A stretch of 64,000 nt of DNA from Bacillus thuringiensis (GCF_001182785.1 NZ_CP012099.1:1982501-2046500), one strand, 5' to 3'. Shown: positions 8,632-17,634, numbered from the stretch's first letter. A program made the numbers and translations. Notes: a model not told the origin generated them from the letters alone.

Positions 8632-9765
8632 GTGAAAAAGTATGCAACTCGAATACATGGGAAGAAACTAATTTCGTTACTCCTTTTATATGCGCTAATA
8701 GTAATTATAATAGCGTCGATTTTGACGTCACTTTTACATACAATGAAATCGAATTATGCAAATCAATGGTTTGGAAAAGTATCGATGCAAGGTTTTGTTC
8801 AAATGATAGAAAGTGAGAATCGCTATTACGGATTTGATTATTTTAAGCAGAATAAAAGAGAGTCAGTTGGGAATTTAATGTTCTCTATTGCGACAGATTT
8901 GAAAATTAAAGATTTAAGAACATTCGTCGGTAAAGAAGTACCTGGTATGTCAAAGTATTATTCTAATATTATCGTAGCTGGGGAAGGGACAAACTTGACG
9001 AATATCCCAAATGAATCTAGTGTACCGATTGAAGAAGTAACGAAAGAACGGGAAGTAGCAAAAGATAAAGTTACAGAAGCGGAAAAGAATAATCCGGTTC
9101 AGAAAAAGAACGGAGCGAAAAAAGGTGAAAGTGCAGTATATATTTATCATACACATAGCTGGGAATCCTTCTTTCCATTATTACCAGGGGCAACTGATCC
9201 ATCTAGCCCAGATGTAAATGTGTCCTTACTAGGAAAACGTATGAAGGAACAACTTGAGGGGCAAGGAATTCCAGTAATTCACGATAAAACGAATATGGGT
9301 GATTTATTAGCGAGTAAAAAGTGGGTATGGTATCAGTCATATAAAGCATCTCATGAATATGTAAAAGGAGCATTAGCACAAAATAATAAAATTGCGTTTC
9401 CGATTGATATACATCGTGATGATCAGCGTAAGAAGGTAACAACAAAAGTAATTAACGGGAAATCGTATGCAAGATTATATTTTATTATTGGGATGGAAAA
9501 TGAAGGCCGTGCTGAAAATGAAAAAATTGCAAGAGCCATCAATAGTTATTTAGATGAAAACTATTACGGTTTAAGTAGAGGGATTTTTCCAAAGTATAAA
9601 AAAGATGGAAATGGCGTTTATAACCAAGATTTATCGAAAAATGCGATGTTAATTGAAGTTGGTGGTGTTGATAATACGTTAGATGAATTATATAACACAA
9701 TTGATGTGTTAACAGAAGCGTTTAGTAAATATTATTGGAATGATGCGGAAAAAGTGAATGGATGA
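8632..9765 (+). CDS. spoIIP: SpoIIP-family sporulation peptidoglycan hydrolase (paralogue 2)
   Basis: A second SpoIIP-type protein of 377 residues, with a membrane anchor at about 15-37, a KNNPVQKKNG-like linker, and the amidase domain with HTHSWES near 172, DIHRD near 262 and LIEVGGVDN near 342. It is clearly related to paralogue 1 through the whole length, including GEGTN near residue 111 and the C-terminal AEKVNG ending shared by both. I start it at the GTG with AAGGTG 5 bases upstream. The frame stays open for another 77 codons into the SPFH gene, but no upstream start there has a ribosome binding site. Confidence 0.87.
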   Translation: MKKYATRIHGKKLISLLLLYALIVIIIASILTSLLHTMKSNYANQWFGKVSMQGFVQMIESENRYYGFDYFKQNKRESVGNLMFSIATDLKIKDLRTFVGKEVPGMSKYYSNIIVAGEGTNLTNIPNESSVPIEEVTKEREVAKDKVTEAEKNNPVQKKNGAKKGESAVYIYHTHSWESFFPLLPGATDPSSPDVNVSLLGKRMKEQLEGQGIPVIHDKTNMGDLLASKKWVWYQSYKASHEYVKGALAQNNKIAFPIDIHRDDQRKKVTTKVINGKSYARLYFIIGMENEGRAENEKIARAINSYLDENYYGLSRGIFPKYKKDGNGVYNQDLSKNAMLIEVGGVDNTLDELYNTIDVLTEAFSKYYWNDAEKVNG

Positions 9766-9790
9766 GGGACGGGAGACCGTTCCTTTTTTA
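9766..9790 (+). terminator. Terminator after spoIIP paralogue 2
   Basis: GGGACGG/CCGTTCC (one G-T pair) with a GAGA tetraloop followed by T6, just after the stop codon. Confidence 0.8.
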
Positions 9791-9854
9791 TTTTGAAATC
9801 TTAAAATGTGATATAATGGAATTTTATGAATGTTAAATAAAGGGAGAGAGAAAC

Positions 9855-10445
9855 ATGCAAATACTACTAATACGCCACGGAGAATCAGAAGCTGATATTT
9901 TACATGTACATGAAGGCCGTGCTGATTTTGAGTTGACTGACAAAGGGAGACAACAAGTACAAAGACTTGTACAGAAAGTGAAAAAAGATTTTTCACCAGA
10001 TTTCATTTGGGCAAGTACATTAAAACGCGCTCGTGAAACGGGTGAAACATTAGCAGAAGCAATTGGTTGTCCAATTCAATTAGAAGAGGAATTAATGGAG
10101 TTTAATAATGGAATACAAGCTGGCTTATCATTTGAAGAAGCAAAGAAATATCCAGAGCCAAAATTTCTTCATGACCGTTTTGAAAACGGAGAGTCATTTA
10201 TTGAGTTTCGAATGAGAATAGAAGGGATTTTTTCTAAAATTGTGACAGAGAATACATATAATCGAATTGCGATTGTTGCCCATGGAGGCGTAATTAATAG
10301 TCTATTACGTGCATTTTTCAATATGCCAATTTCAATGGACTACTATTTCAAAATGGGAGATACGGGAATAAGTTTAATTGAAATTGAGGGTGAACAAAAA
10401 ACGGTACATTTCATTAATGATACGAATCATTTGGACGGGATGTAA
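9855..10445 (+). CDS. Histidine phosphatase (phosphoglycerate mutase-like)
   Basis: A 196-residue branch-1 histidine phosphatase. LIRHGESEAD at residues 5-14 holds the phosphate-accepting His, TLKRARETG near 55-63 the second Arg, and VAHGGVINSLL near 142-152 the second catalytic His. Short length and no clear bisphosphoglycerate loop suggest a phosphatase acting on small phosphorylated metabolites and not a glycolytic mutase. The Cof-type phosphatase begins 6 bases after its stop, so the two are co-transcribed. Confidence 0.85.
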   Translation: MQILLIRHGESEADILHVHEGRADFELTDKGRQQVQRLVQKVKKDFSPDFIWASTLKRARETGETLAEAIGCPIQLEEELMEFNNGIQAGLSFEEAKKYPEPKFLHDRFENGESFIEFRMRIEGIFSKIVTENTYNRIAIVAHGGVINSLLRAFFNMPISMDYYFKMGDTGISLIEIEGEQKTVHFINDTNHLDGM

Positions 10446-10451
10446 AGACTT

Positions 10452-11228
10452 ATGTACAAAGTTGCATTTTTTGATGTTGACGGTACGCTTTTAAGCGAGA
10501 TTGATAGAAGTATGCACGAAAGTACAAAAGAAGCGGTACAAAGATTAATAGATAAGGGGATTCACGTAGTTGTTACAACTGGAAGACCATATAGTTTATG
10601 CTCACAATTTAAGGAACTAGGCATAAATACGTTTATTTCAGCAAATGGTGCACATATAAAATGTAGGGAAGAAGTTATACATAAATCAGTACTTTCAAGC
10701 GGAATCGTTCATGATATTTCAAATTTTGCTGAATTACATGGTCACAGTGTTTCTTATTTTACAGAAGAATTTGCAATGAATAATATTGCCTCCAAAGATG
10801 AACGTGTCATACAAGCGTTAAATGAAACTTTAAATTTAGAGCGGTATCCTGACAAAGTTAGAAACTTGTCAGATGAGAAGTATTGCATATGTCTGTATGC
10901 TGATGAAACAGAAGCTCAAAAATTCATTGAAAGGTATCCAGCACTTACGTTTGACCGTTTTCATGGTTACGTTATGAATGTATTGGAAGATAGTAAAGTA
11001 TCGAAGCTAACTGCAATTCAAAAAGTATTGGAACATTTAAATATTAGTAAATCAGAAGCCATTGCTTTTGGTGATGGTGGAAATGATATTGAGATGTTGC
11101 AGTATGTAGGATTAGGAGTTGCGATGGGAAATGGTGGAGAGGAGCTGAAGAGAAGGGCTGATCTCGTTACAACGAAGGCGAGTGAAGGCGGAATTTCTTA
11201 TGCCTTAAAGAAGTTGCACATTATTTAA
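10452..11228 (+). CDS. HAD-superfamily Cof-type phosphatase
   Basis: A 258-residue HAD phosphatase of the Cof/IIB group that acts on sugar phosphates or related metabolites. FFDVDGTLL at 6-14 carries the nucleophile Asp and acid Asp, VVTTGRPY near 40-47 is motif II, and FGDGGNDIEML near 209-219 is motif IV. The cap domain lies between motifs II and III as expected. It closes a two-gene unit with the histidine phosphatase and is followed by a terminator. Confidence 0.87.
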   Translation: MYKVAFFDVDGTLLSEIDRSMHESTKEAVQRLIDKGIHVVVTTGRPYSLCSQFKELGINTFISANGAHIKCREEVIHKSVLSSGIVHDISNFAELHGHSVSYFTEEFAMNNIASKDERVIQALNETLNLERYPDKVRNLSDEKYCICLYADETEAQKFIERYPALTFDRFHGYVMNVLEDSKVSKLTAIQKVLEHLNISKSEAIAFGDGGNDIEMLQYVGLGVAMGNGGEELKRRADLVTTKASEGGISYALKKLHII

Positions 11229-11249
11229 AACTAATAGCTAGTCAGTGTG

Positions 11250-11280
11250 AAAAATCCTGTTTTAATAATAGGATTTTTTT
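11250..11280 (+). terminator. Terminator after the Cof phosphatase
   Basis: AAAAATCCT pairs with AGGATTTTT across an 11-base loop and continues into T. Confidence 0.7.
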
Positions 11281-11294
11281 GTTCAACAATGTGC

Positions 11295-11350
11295 TTGCAA
11301 TAAAAGGAAAAATATGAGTATAATGAGAAAGTAATTAGGTAAGCTAATTA
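11295..11350 (+). promoter_or_regulatory. marR promoter with operator-like inverted repeat
   Basis: TTGCAA and TATAAT are 18 bases apart (11295-11300 and 11319-11324). Eight bases downstream of the -10 lies TAATTAGGTAAGCTAATTA (11332-11350), a perfect 7-bp inverted repeat with a 5-base spacer placed over the expected start site. This suits autorepression by the MarR protein encoded just downstream. A near copy lies before the next gene. Confidence 0.7.
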
Positions 11351-11377
11351 TTTAATGAGAAAGGAGAGTGAAGATGA

Positions 11378-11923
11378 ATGGATTCAAGAAAAGATTCTCT
11401 TCCTTTAGGGATTGAGCCGTACGCAGAGTTAATCAAAAAGACAGCATCAGCGGAAACGGATCCAATCGCAGCAAAACTTGGTTTGTTAATGTTATGGACG
11501 TCTGATAATGTTCTTGATGCGGTTGACGTAGATTTAGCTCCGCTTGGTATTTCAGAGAGTAAATTAGATTTTTTACTATTATTTATTTTGCGTGAAATGG
11601 AAGCGAATGGGGAAGAGGTGAACATGAGTCCTTCGGATATTGCGAGTCGATTAGGGATTACACGTGCTTCTGTCACTGGCTTATTAGATTGGATGGAGAA
11701 ACGAGAGTTAATCGTAAGATTCCACCATTCTGAAGATCGAAGAAGATTAAAGGTGAAAATTACTCCGAAAGGAAAAGAACTAGTTACACATTCTTTACCA
11801 ACTTTTTGGTTATCTTGCGCTTCGTTAGTTGATGGCTTTAATCAAGAAGAGCGTCAAGTTTTAGAAAAGCTATTAAATAAAATGCAAACAACTATGCAGG
11901 TGAAATTAGGAGAAGGTAGGTAA
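11378..11923 (+). CDS. MarR-family transcriptional regulator
   Basis: A 181-residue winged-helix repressor. MSPSDIASRLGITRASVTGL at about residues 87-106 is the helix-turn-helix, and HSEDRRRLKVKITPKGKEL near 116-134 is the wing with the family D-x-R-x-x-x-V/I signature. MarR proteins usually lose DNA binding on contact with a phenolic, oxidant or drug ligand. The ATG follows AAGGAG. The MFS gene downstream carries the same operator-like sequence in its promoter, so this regulator probably controls both itself and that pump. Confidence 0.88.
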   Translation: MDSRKDSLPLGIEPYAELIKKTASAETDPIAAKLGLLMLWTSDNVLDAVDVDLAPLGISESKLDFLLLFILREMEANGEEVNMSPSDIASRLGITRASVTGLLDWMEKRELIVRFHHSEDRRRLKVKITPKGKELVTHSLPTFWLSCASLVDGFNQEERQVLEKLLNKMQTTMQVKLGEGR

Positions 11924-11952
11924 ATAAGTTGATTATGAAGATCAACTTATTT
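11922..11952 (+). terminator. Stem-loop at the end of marR (terminator or attenuator)
   Basis: A perfect 12-bp stem AAATAAGTTGAT/ATCAACTTATTT with a 7-base loop begins within the stop codon of marR. The T-tract after it is short (TTTATTTGG), so termination may be partial. Confidence 0.55.
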
Positions 11953-11954
11953 AT

Positions 11955-11983
11955 TTGGATATATAATTAGCTTACCTTATTAT
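11955..11983 (+). promoter_or_regulatory. Predicted promoter of the MFS gene containing a second MarR-like operator
   Basis: TTGGAT (11955-11960) and TATTAT (11978-11983) are 17 bases apart. The sequence TAATTAGCTTACCTTATTA (11964-11982) fills the spacer and -10. It is an imperfect version of the marR operator in the opposite orientation, so a bound repressor would block RNA polymerase directly. Confidence 0.6.
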
Positions 11984-12116
11984 ATGCTTAACTAACTTTA
12001 TGAACGGTGATAATTTTTGCTATGTAATTAAAATAAATAAGAGTTAAAGGAATGCTATTTTAGTAATTTAGAGAGTTTAAACTAATAAAAACAAATCGTA
12101 ATAAGGGAGAGAGTTT

Positions 12117-13301
12117 ATGATGGAAATAGGAAAGGAAGTAAATAGTGAAAAGAATTATACAATAATGACAGCAGTATTATGTTGGTCGGGTATGGTAGTT
12201 ATGTCTAGCCTATATGTAACAATACCTTTAATCTCTCTATTTTCAAACATTTTTAATACGTCATTAGCACAATCGGCAGCTACAGGAAGTATATTTTCTG
12301 TTGGCTTTGCTATAGGGTGTTTGTTATTTGGGGCAATTTCTGATAAATATGGACGAAAAAAAGTGATTTTTATTGGATTGCTTGCACTGTCGATTGTTTC
12401 TTTTTGCTTAGGGTTTGTAGATAGTTTATTTTGGCTTGTTATTTTTAGAGGTATACAAGGGATAGCAGCGGCTACATTTTCTCCAGTAGCGCTAGCCTAC
12501 GTTGTAGAAATGTTCCCAGTAGAAAGAAGGGTTACAACAATAGGATTTGTTAGTACTGGTTTTTTAGTAGCTGGAATTGTAGGGCAGGTAATAAGTACTG
12601 CTGTTAGTCAGCATTTTGGATGGCATATGGTTTTCTTTCTTCTTAGCATTGTCTATATAAGTACTGCTATATGGGTTTATTATTCTCTTCCGAAAGGAGA
12701 GACGTCTCAATCCTATACTGATATTTTGGGGCCAATTAAACAGATGGGTAAAGTTTTTACAAATAAAAGCTTAGTATTAAGCTATATAATTGCATTTGTT
12801 TTATTAATGGCTTTTGTTAATATGTATACTGTTTTAGGGAATTATTTGAGCTCTCCTACTTACAATTTAACTGCAGAACAAATTCTTTATTTTCGCTTAG
12901 CGGGGCTATTTGGTATGTTGCTGTCACCGCTTGCAGGTCGTTTAACAAAGAGGTTTGAAGTAAGAAAAGTTCTTCAGGGAGGATTGTTGATCGCTATTTT
13001 CAGTCTAAGTTCAATGGGCTTTGTTTCGTATCTATCTCTACTTGTAATGATGAGTGTCTGTTTTGTAATAGGTATTGCTATATCCGTTCCGTCTTTAGTT
13101 TCTCTTGTAGGTCAATTAGGAGGGAAAGCGAGGGGAATAGCAGTATCTATTTATACTTTTATTTTATTTTTAGGTACTAGTATAGGACCTATCATTTCTA
13201 TTTATCTTATGAAAATAGGAGGGTATGCTCAAACATTTATTTTATTAGGAATGCTACTTTTTATTGGTTTTGTAGCTTCTCTATTTATAATTAATGAATG
13301 A
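12117..13301 (+). CDS. MFS efflux transporter, probably MarR-controlled
   Basis: A 394-residue polytopic protein with about 12 hydrophobic segments. GAISDKYGRKKVIFIG after the second segment is the MFS motif A (G-x3-D-x-x-G-R-K), and FRGIQGIAAATFSPVALAY resembles the motif B/C region of drug:H+ antiporters. The ribosome binding site is AGGGAGAG before adjacent ATG codons; either could start. Coupling with the upstream MarR gene through a shared operator suggests induced export of a toxic compound. The compound is unknown. Confidence 0.83.
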   Translation: MMEIGKEVNSEKNYTIMTAVLCWSGMVVMSSLYVTIPLISLFSNIFNTSLAQSAATGSIFSVGFAIGCLLFGAISDKYGRKKVIFIGLLALSIVSFCLGFVDSLFWLVIFRGIQGIAAATFSPVALAYVVEMFPVERRVTTIGFVSTGFLVAGIVGQVISTAVSQHFGWHMVFFLLSIVYISTAIWVYYSLPKGETSQSYTDILGPIKQMGKVFTNKSLVLSYIIAFVLLMAFVNMYTVLGNYLSSPTYNLTAEQILYFRLAGLFGMLLSPLAGRLTKRFEVRKVLQGGLLIAIFSLSSMGFVSYLSLLVMMSVCFVIGIAISVPSLVSLVGQLGGKARGIAVSIYTFILFLGTSIGPIISIYLMKIGGYAQTFILLGMLLFIGFVASLFIINE

Positions 13302-13309
13302 GTGGAAAA

Positions 13310-13771
13310 TCACTCAAATAAAGGAATGCGAGGATCTTTCATATGCTCACATAATAAAAGATGAATTTGTCCACGATGATGATAAAAGTGTGCAACGATT
13401 TCAAGTAACCATTCAAAGCGCGAATAAGAAATACCCCAATAGGCAGTCATAACTTCTGCTAATTCTATTTGGGAGTAGGAAAGAAATGTTTTAGAGAGAA
13501 GGTTGTATCCTTCAATCATCGTTTGTTGCATGTGAGCAACTGTTACGGGCGTATGTTCTATATAAAAGGTATGTAATTCTTTTTCTGGAATACCATTTAA
13601 AATGAGCAAATCAGCATGACAAATAAGAGAAAGATGTATACACATTTCAAATAATGATCGTTTTGAGTGAATCGGTTGTATTTTTAAATCGTTTTCACTA
13701 TATTGGTTAAGCATATAAATAGAAGTATCAATAGCAACTTTTAGTTGATGTAATGCAGATTGAACAAACAT
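13310..13771 (-). CDS. DinB-family protein
   Basis: A 153-residue four-helix protein of the DinB/YfiT fold, a group of metal-binding thiol transferases and relatives. The probable ligands are the first helix region near HSKRSLFEMCIH and the strongly conserved HFYHHRGQIHLLL near residues 128-140. It is convergent with the MFS gene with only 8 bases between stop codons, inside a short TGAGTG/CACTCA hairpin. It has its own upstream region with GAGGAG before the ATG. Function unknown. Confidence 0.75.
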   Translation of the reverse strand: MFVQSALHQLKVAIDTSIYMLNQYSENDLKIQPIHSKRSLFEMCIHLSLICHADLLILNGIPEKELHTFYIEHTPVTVAHMQQTMIEGYNLLSKTFLSYSQIELAEVMTAYWGISYSRFEWLLEIVAHFYHHRGQIHLLLCEHMKDPRIPLFE

Positions 13772-13942
13772 TGTAATTCTCCTCGTCTCCGTATATAATA
13801 GTTTATTGAGGATATTATATCATACTCAAAATTCCGAAAATTCTAGTAGTTTGACTAGCATAATGAAAAGTATTATATTGTAAAAGGTCATATGAAACGT
13901 GAAATAGAATGGAATGCAATTATTGAGTTAGGAGTTAGACCA

Positions 13943-15118
13943 ATGAGTTTGAAATATGGAAGAGATACAATTGTAGAAATTGACTTAAATGCTGTAAAAC
14001 ATAATGTAAAAGAATTTAAAAAACATGTAAATGATGAAGAAATTAAGATGATGGCTGCTGTAAAAGCGAATGGGTATGGCCATGGGGCAGTTGAAGTTGC
14101 CAAAGCTGCAATTGAAGCTGGAATAAATCAACTTGCAGTTGCATTTGTAGATGAAGCAATAGAATTAAGAGAAGCAGGAATTACTGTGCCGATTTTAATT
14201 TTAGGATACACACCAGTAGCGGCTGTAGAAGATGTAATTCAATATGACGTTATGATGACTGTTTATAGAGTAGAAGATTTACATGGTATAAATGAAATTG
14301 CAAACCGTCTTCAAAAGAAAGTACAAATTCAAGTGAAAATTGATACAGGAATGAGTCGTATCGGTTTACAAGAAGAAGAAGTTAAACCATTTTTAGAAGA
14401 ATTAAACCGTATGGAGTATATAGAAGTAGTAGGGATATTTACGCATTACTCTACGGCAGATGAAATCGATAAATCATATACGAATATGCAAACAAGTTTA
14501 TTTGAAAAAGCTGTTAATACAGCGAAAGAATTAGGAATTCAAATACCATATATTCATAGTTCAAATAGTGCAGGATCAATGGAATTAAGTAACACATTTC
14601 AAAATATGGTACGCGTTGGTATAGGAGTGTACGGTATGTATCCATCAAAAGAAGTGGATCATTCAGTCGTTTCTTTACAGCCTGCGTTGTCGTTAAAGTC
14701 AAAAGTAGCTCATATTAAACATGCGAAGAAAAATCGTGGTGTAAGTTATGGGAATACGTATGTAACAACTGGTGAAGAATGGATTGCGACTGTACCAATT
14801 GGTTATGCTGATGGTTATAATCGTCAATTATCTAATAAAGGCTATGCGTTAATTAACGGGGTTCGAGTACCTGTAATTGGCCGTGTTTGTATGGATCAGT
14901 TAATGTTGGATGTTTCAAAAGCGATGCCAGTACAAGTAGGAGATGAAGTAGTATTCTACGGTAAACAAGGTGAAGAAAATATCGCAGTAGAAGAAATAGC
15001 GGATATGTTAAGTACAATAAACTATGAAGTTACATGTATGCTAGATAGAAGAATTCCGCGTGTCTATAAAGAAAATGACGAAACAACTGCAGTTGTAAAT
15101 ATATTAAGAAAAAACTGA
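13943..15118 (+). CDS. alr: Alanine racemase
   Basis: Converts L-alanine to D-alanine with pyridoxal phosphate, for peptidoglycan and spore metabolism. AAVKANGYGHGAVEVAKAA near residue 36 carries the PLP lysine, and RGVSYGNTYVT near 264 carries the second catalytic tyrosine. The start giving MSLKYGRDT follows AGGAG by 8 bases; the ATG 17 codons upstream, with only AAGG, looks less good. At 391 residues it is the normal length and matches my memory of the second alanine racemase of B. anthracis and B. cereus (Alr2). A terminator overlaps its stop. Confidence 0.92.
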   Translation: MSLKYGRDTIVEIDLNAVKHNVKEFKKHVNDEEIKMMAAVKANGYGHGAVEVAKAAIEAGINQLAVAFVDEAIELREAGITVPILILGYTPVAAVEDVIQYDVMMTVYRVEDLHGINEIANRLQKKVQIQVKIDTGMSRIGLQEEEVKPFLEELNRMEYIEVVGIFTHYSTADEIDKSYTNMQTSLFEKAVNTAKELGIQIPYIHSSNSAGSMELSNTFQNMVRVGIGVYGMYPSKEVDHSVVSLQPALSLKSKVAHIKHAKKNRGVSYGNTYVTTGEEWIATVPIGYADGYNRQLSNKGYALINGVRVPVIGRVCMDQLMLDVSKAMPVQVGDEVVFYGKQGEENIAVEEIADMLSTINYEVTCMLDRRIPRVYKENDETTAVVNILRKN

Positions 15119-15140
15119 ATCATTTTGATTCAGTTTTTTT
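15112..15140. terminator. Terminator between alr and the convergent methyltransferase gene
   Basis: AAACTGAATC/GATTCAGTTT with a 5-base loop, followed by T7 on the plus strand. It spans the alr stop codon and has A-rich flanks, so it may also serve the minus-strand gene. Confidence 0.8.
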
Positions 15141-15852
15141 ATTTTTGGCAAGTGAAAAATGCTCTATTTGTACCGTGGAATTGAATGTTCTTAAAACCTA
15201 TGGATTCCAATGAAGAAATTATTTCTTCATTGGAATAACAAGCTTCTTCAAAAGAAAAGTCACTTCTTGTCCAATTATTATCTATGTCATGTTGAAATAG
15301 TATAAAGTTCATTTCTGCTTTTTTATTTTCATTATTATATGTAGAATCAATCGTACAAACATATTCTTTCTCTGAAATATGAAACGAAGCACTCCAGTTT
15401 TCAAGAAATCCTTTTTCCATATTCATATCAAATGCGAATATACCCTCGTTATGTAATACGGAGTAAACGTTGTGAAACACACTTTTTAGTTCATCTAAAT
15501 TCATAATATGGTTTAAACTATCACTGGCAGAGATGACGTAGTGGAATTGCTCATTTATATTGAAATAGCGAGCGTCATCGACGATAAAGGTTGCATCTGG
15601 CGCATTTTTACGTGCATACTCAATCATTTGAGTAGAACCATCTATACCAGTTACTACAAAATTATTATCAAGTAGTTTCCTAGTAAGATGACCAGTCCCA
15701 CAACAAAGGTCTAAAATATGAGAACGTGGTTGTGCATATTGTAAAACGAGTTTTTCAAAAGCAAGATAGGAGTGTTCGGCAAAATGTCCCCAATGTTTAT
15801 TATAAATAGATGCGAAAATATCATAATCAGAATAAATAAGTTTTTTAGACAT
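15139..15852 (-). CDS. SAM-dependent methyltransferase
   Basis: A 237-residue class I methyltransferase. ILDLCCGTGHLTRKLLDN near residues 46-63 is motif I, VTGIDGST near 66-73 binds the adenosine, and FHYVISASDSLNH near 104-116 is motif IV. Its start overlaps the end of the upstream acetyltransferase gene by 8 bases, and a kinase-like gene lies before that, so the three form one minus-strand operon. Substrate unknown. Confidence 0.85.
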   Translation of the reverse strand: MSKKLIYSDYDIFASIYNKHWGHFAEHSYLAFEKLVLQYAQPRSHILDLCCGTGHLTRKLLDNNFVVTGIDGSTQMIEYARKNAPDATFIVDDARYFNINEQFHYVISASDSLNHIMNLDELKSVFHNVYSVLHNEGIFAFDMNMEKGFLENWSASFHISEKEYVCTIDSTYNNENKKAEMNFILFQHDIDNNWTRSDFSFEEACYSNEEIISSLESIGFKNIQFHGTNRAFFTCQK

Positions 15853-16732
15853 AAATATTCTCAGTGCTATTCATTAAATTATAATAGTCATGCTTCGTTT
15901 TAATTTTAAAACCACATTGTGTATATAGTTTTAAAGCATGGTTATTTTTCGTTTCGACGTCTAATTCAATTGTTGAAGCTCCTTCTGTAATAAGGGTATG
16001 TACCATATAACTAAGAATATCTTTTCCATATCCTTTACCTTGATAGGAAGGGTGGACAGCGAATCCTGATAATATAGTAGAATGATCTTGCTCAGTAACT
16101 GTAATTGTTCCAATAGCTTTTTCGTTAATAAGAGCACTGTAAACTTTATGAGAAGGTGAAGTCATCATTTTTTGTAACCATGTAGCCGTATTTTCTACTG
16201 AATCACCAAAAGCTTTACTAGAAATTTCAATAAGATCAAGAAGTGATTCTGAAGTTGCAAGAGTAAGCTGTATATTATTATCTGTTGTTTTTTGAATTTC
16301 GTTTGTTTTGAACTCCATACTATATTCACTATATAAATATGGTAACTTCATATGTTTTACAAATTCATTCCCAGAAATAGAATCCCCATTAATAATAAGA
16401 AGAGCTTCATCTGTCTCTCTATTTTGTATTTCTTTCATTGCAGTTTGTAAAAGGATAGTTCCGAAACGTTGTTTTCTAAAATGAGGATGTACAAAGCCTA
16501 TTAGTTCAAGCTTTGTTGGTCTTTCGAAATCATACATATTTAAAGCGCCAATTAATTGAGTGCCGTTATAAAGAAGAAAATCGTTTATATAATCTTCATT
16601 TCGATTTTTTAAAAAGTTGATATGTAAATCTGAGGAGTAATCAAGGTTGTCTTGTTGTCCGCAAATATAAGCTAAATCCTTCATTTGCTGTATTTCACTT
16701 TCTGTTACAGAACGCTTTTTCTGAATATCCAT
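15845..16732 (-). CDS. GNAT acetyltransferase with two tandem GNAT domains
   Basis: A 295-residue protein with an N-terminal GNAT-like half containing GFVHPHFRKQRFGTIL and a C-terminal half containing GFAVHPSYQGKGYGKDIL, the complete acetyl-CoA loop (Q-G-x-G). Such double GNATs, with one degenerate and one active half, are common in Bacillus. I start it at the ATG following GAGGGAG; the frame extends 17 codons upstream into the previous gene without a ribosome binding site. It sits between a phosphotransferase-like gene and a methyltransferase, and all three could modify small molecules. Confidence 0.82.
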   Translation of the reverse strand: MDIQKKRSVTESEIQQMKDLAYICGQQDNLDYSSDLHINFLKNRNEDYINDFLLYNGTQLIGALNMYDFERPTKLELIGFVHPHFRKQRFGTILLQTAMKEIQNRETDEALLIINGDSISGNEFVKHMKLPYLYSEYSMEFKTNEIQKTTDNNIQLTLATSESLLDLIEISSKAFGDSVENTATWLQKMMTSPSHKVYSALINEKAIGTITVTEQDHSTILSGFAVHPSYQGKGYGKDILSYMVHTLITEGASTIELDVETKNNHALKLYTQCGFKIKTKHDYYNLMNSTENIYV

Positions 16733-16755
16733 TGTATACTCCCTCTCATTTGTAT

Positions 16756-17634
16756 TTAAAAATAGGATGGGTGACTTAACCATTCCTTTAATTCCACACT
16801 ACCTTGCACAGATAACAGTCGGTATAAATAACGATATGGTTGTCTACATTCTTCAAGATGAGGAATAGGCATAATTGTTTCGTAACCACTTTTAAAGGCA
16901 TGTGCTTCTTTTTCGGTAAGTACATATTCTAGTCCGATAAAATCAAACTCTCGCGGGGCAACCGCGTAAGCTTCAGTATCTACTAAACCCGTAATAGTTG
17001 TACCGTCATATAAAAATTGGGTAGGGTCCATATCAAGTAAGACGAGTGTAGCTTCTTTTGGTACGGACAGGGAAGAAAGCTGTGATTCAAAGGTAGGAAA
17101 TGCATTTTGTATGCTTTCATCATCGGAATAAAACATATTCATAAGCTCTTTACTCACGTTTAAAATATGTGATTGGAATTCATCTAGTGGAATTTGGAAC
17201 GTGCCTGACGGATTTCCTATGAAATCGGCTTTAAACTTATGTATTTCTGCAAGTCCTTTTCCTAGGCTGAATAAAATAGAATCTGGTTGCTCGATAAAAG
17301 ATTGAACTGTGTTACCTACTAATTTTTCGGCAACAACGAATTCTCGGTCATTTAAAATATGTTTTTCTAATATTGTTGGGATAGGAAGATTCGTATGTTC
17401 TTGTAGCAATGTATGTACCGTTTCTAAATGATGTACATTCCTCGGATCAATTCCAAATAGATTTTTACATCCCCACCAAAAATCATTATTTGGTTCTTCA
17501 TACATTTTAGAAGCACGAACGATAACTTCTTTATCTTCTGTTCGGACGAGAAAAACATCGCTTGCATGATCTTCATAACCTGGGTGCAAGGCTTGAACGG
17601 ATAGAATAAGGGAATTGAATAGTTGTTGTAACAT
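16756..17634 (-). CDS. Aminoglycoside phosphotransferase-like protein with altered catalytic motif
   Basis: A 292-residue protein of the APH/choline kinase fold. The C-terminal lobe has LVLLDMDPTQFLYDG near residues 188-202 where active kinases have HGD-x4-N, and ITGLVDTEAY near 205-214 where they have a DxD or DFG-like metal-binding Asp. The catalytic Asp seems kept while the His-Gly and the Asn are replaced (LLD and Gln), so kinase activity is uncertain. The ATG follows AGGAG. First gene of the three-gene minus-strand operon with the double GNAT and methyltransferase. Confidence 0.75.
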   Translation of the reverse strand: MLQQLFNSLILSVQALHPGYEDHASDVFLVRTEDKEVIVRASKMYEEPNNDFWWGCKNLFGIDPRNVHHLETVHTLLQEHTNLPIPTILEKHILNDREFVVAEKLVGNTVQSFIEQPDSILFSLGKGLAEIHKFKADFIGNPSGTFQIPLDEFQSHILNVSKELMNMFYSDDESIQNAFPTFESQLSSLSVPKEATLVLLDMDPTQFLYDGTTITGLVDTEAYAVAPREFDFIGLEYVLTEKEAHAFKSGYETIMPIPHLEECRQPYRYLYRLLSVQGSVELKEWLSHPSYF

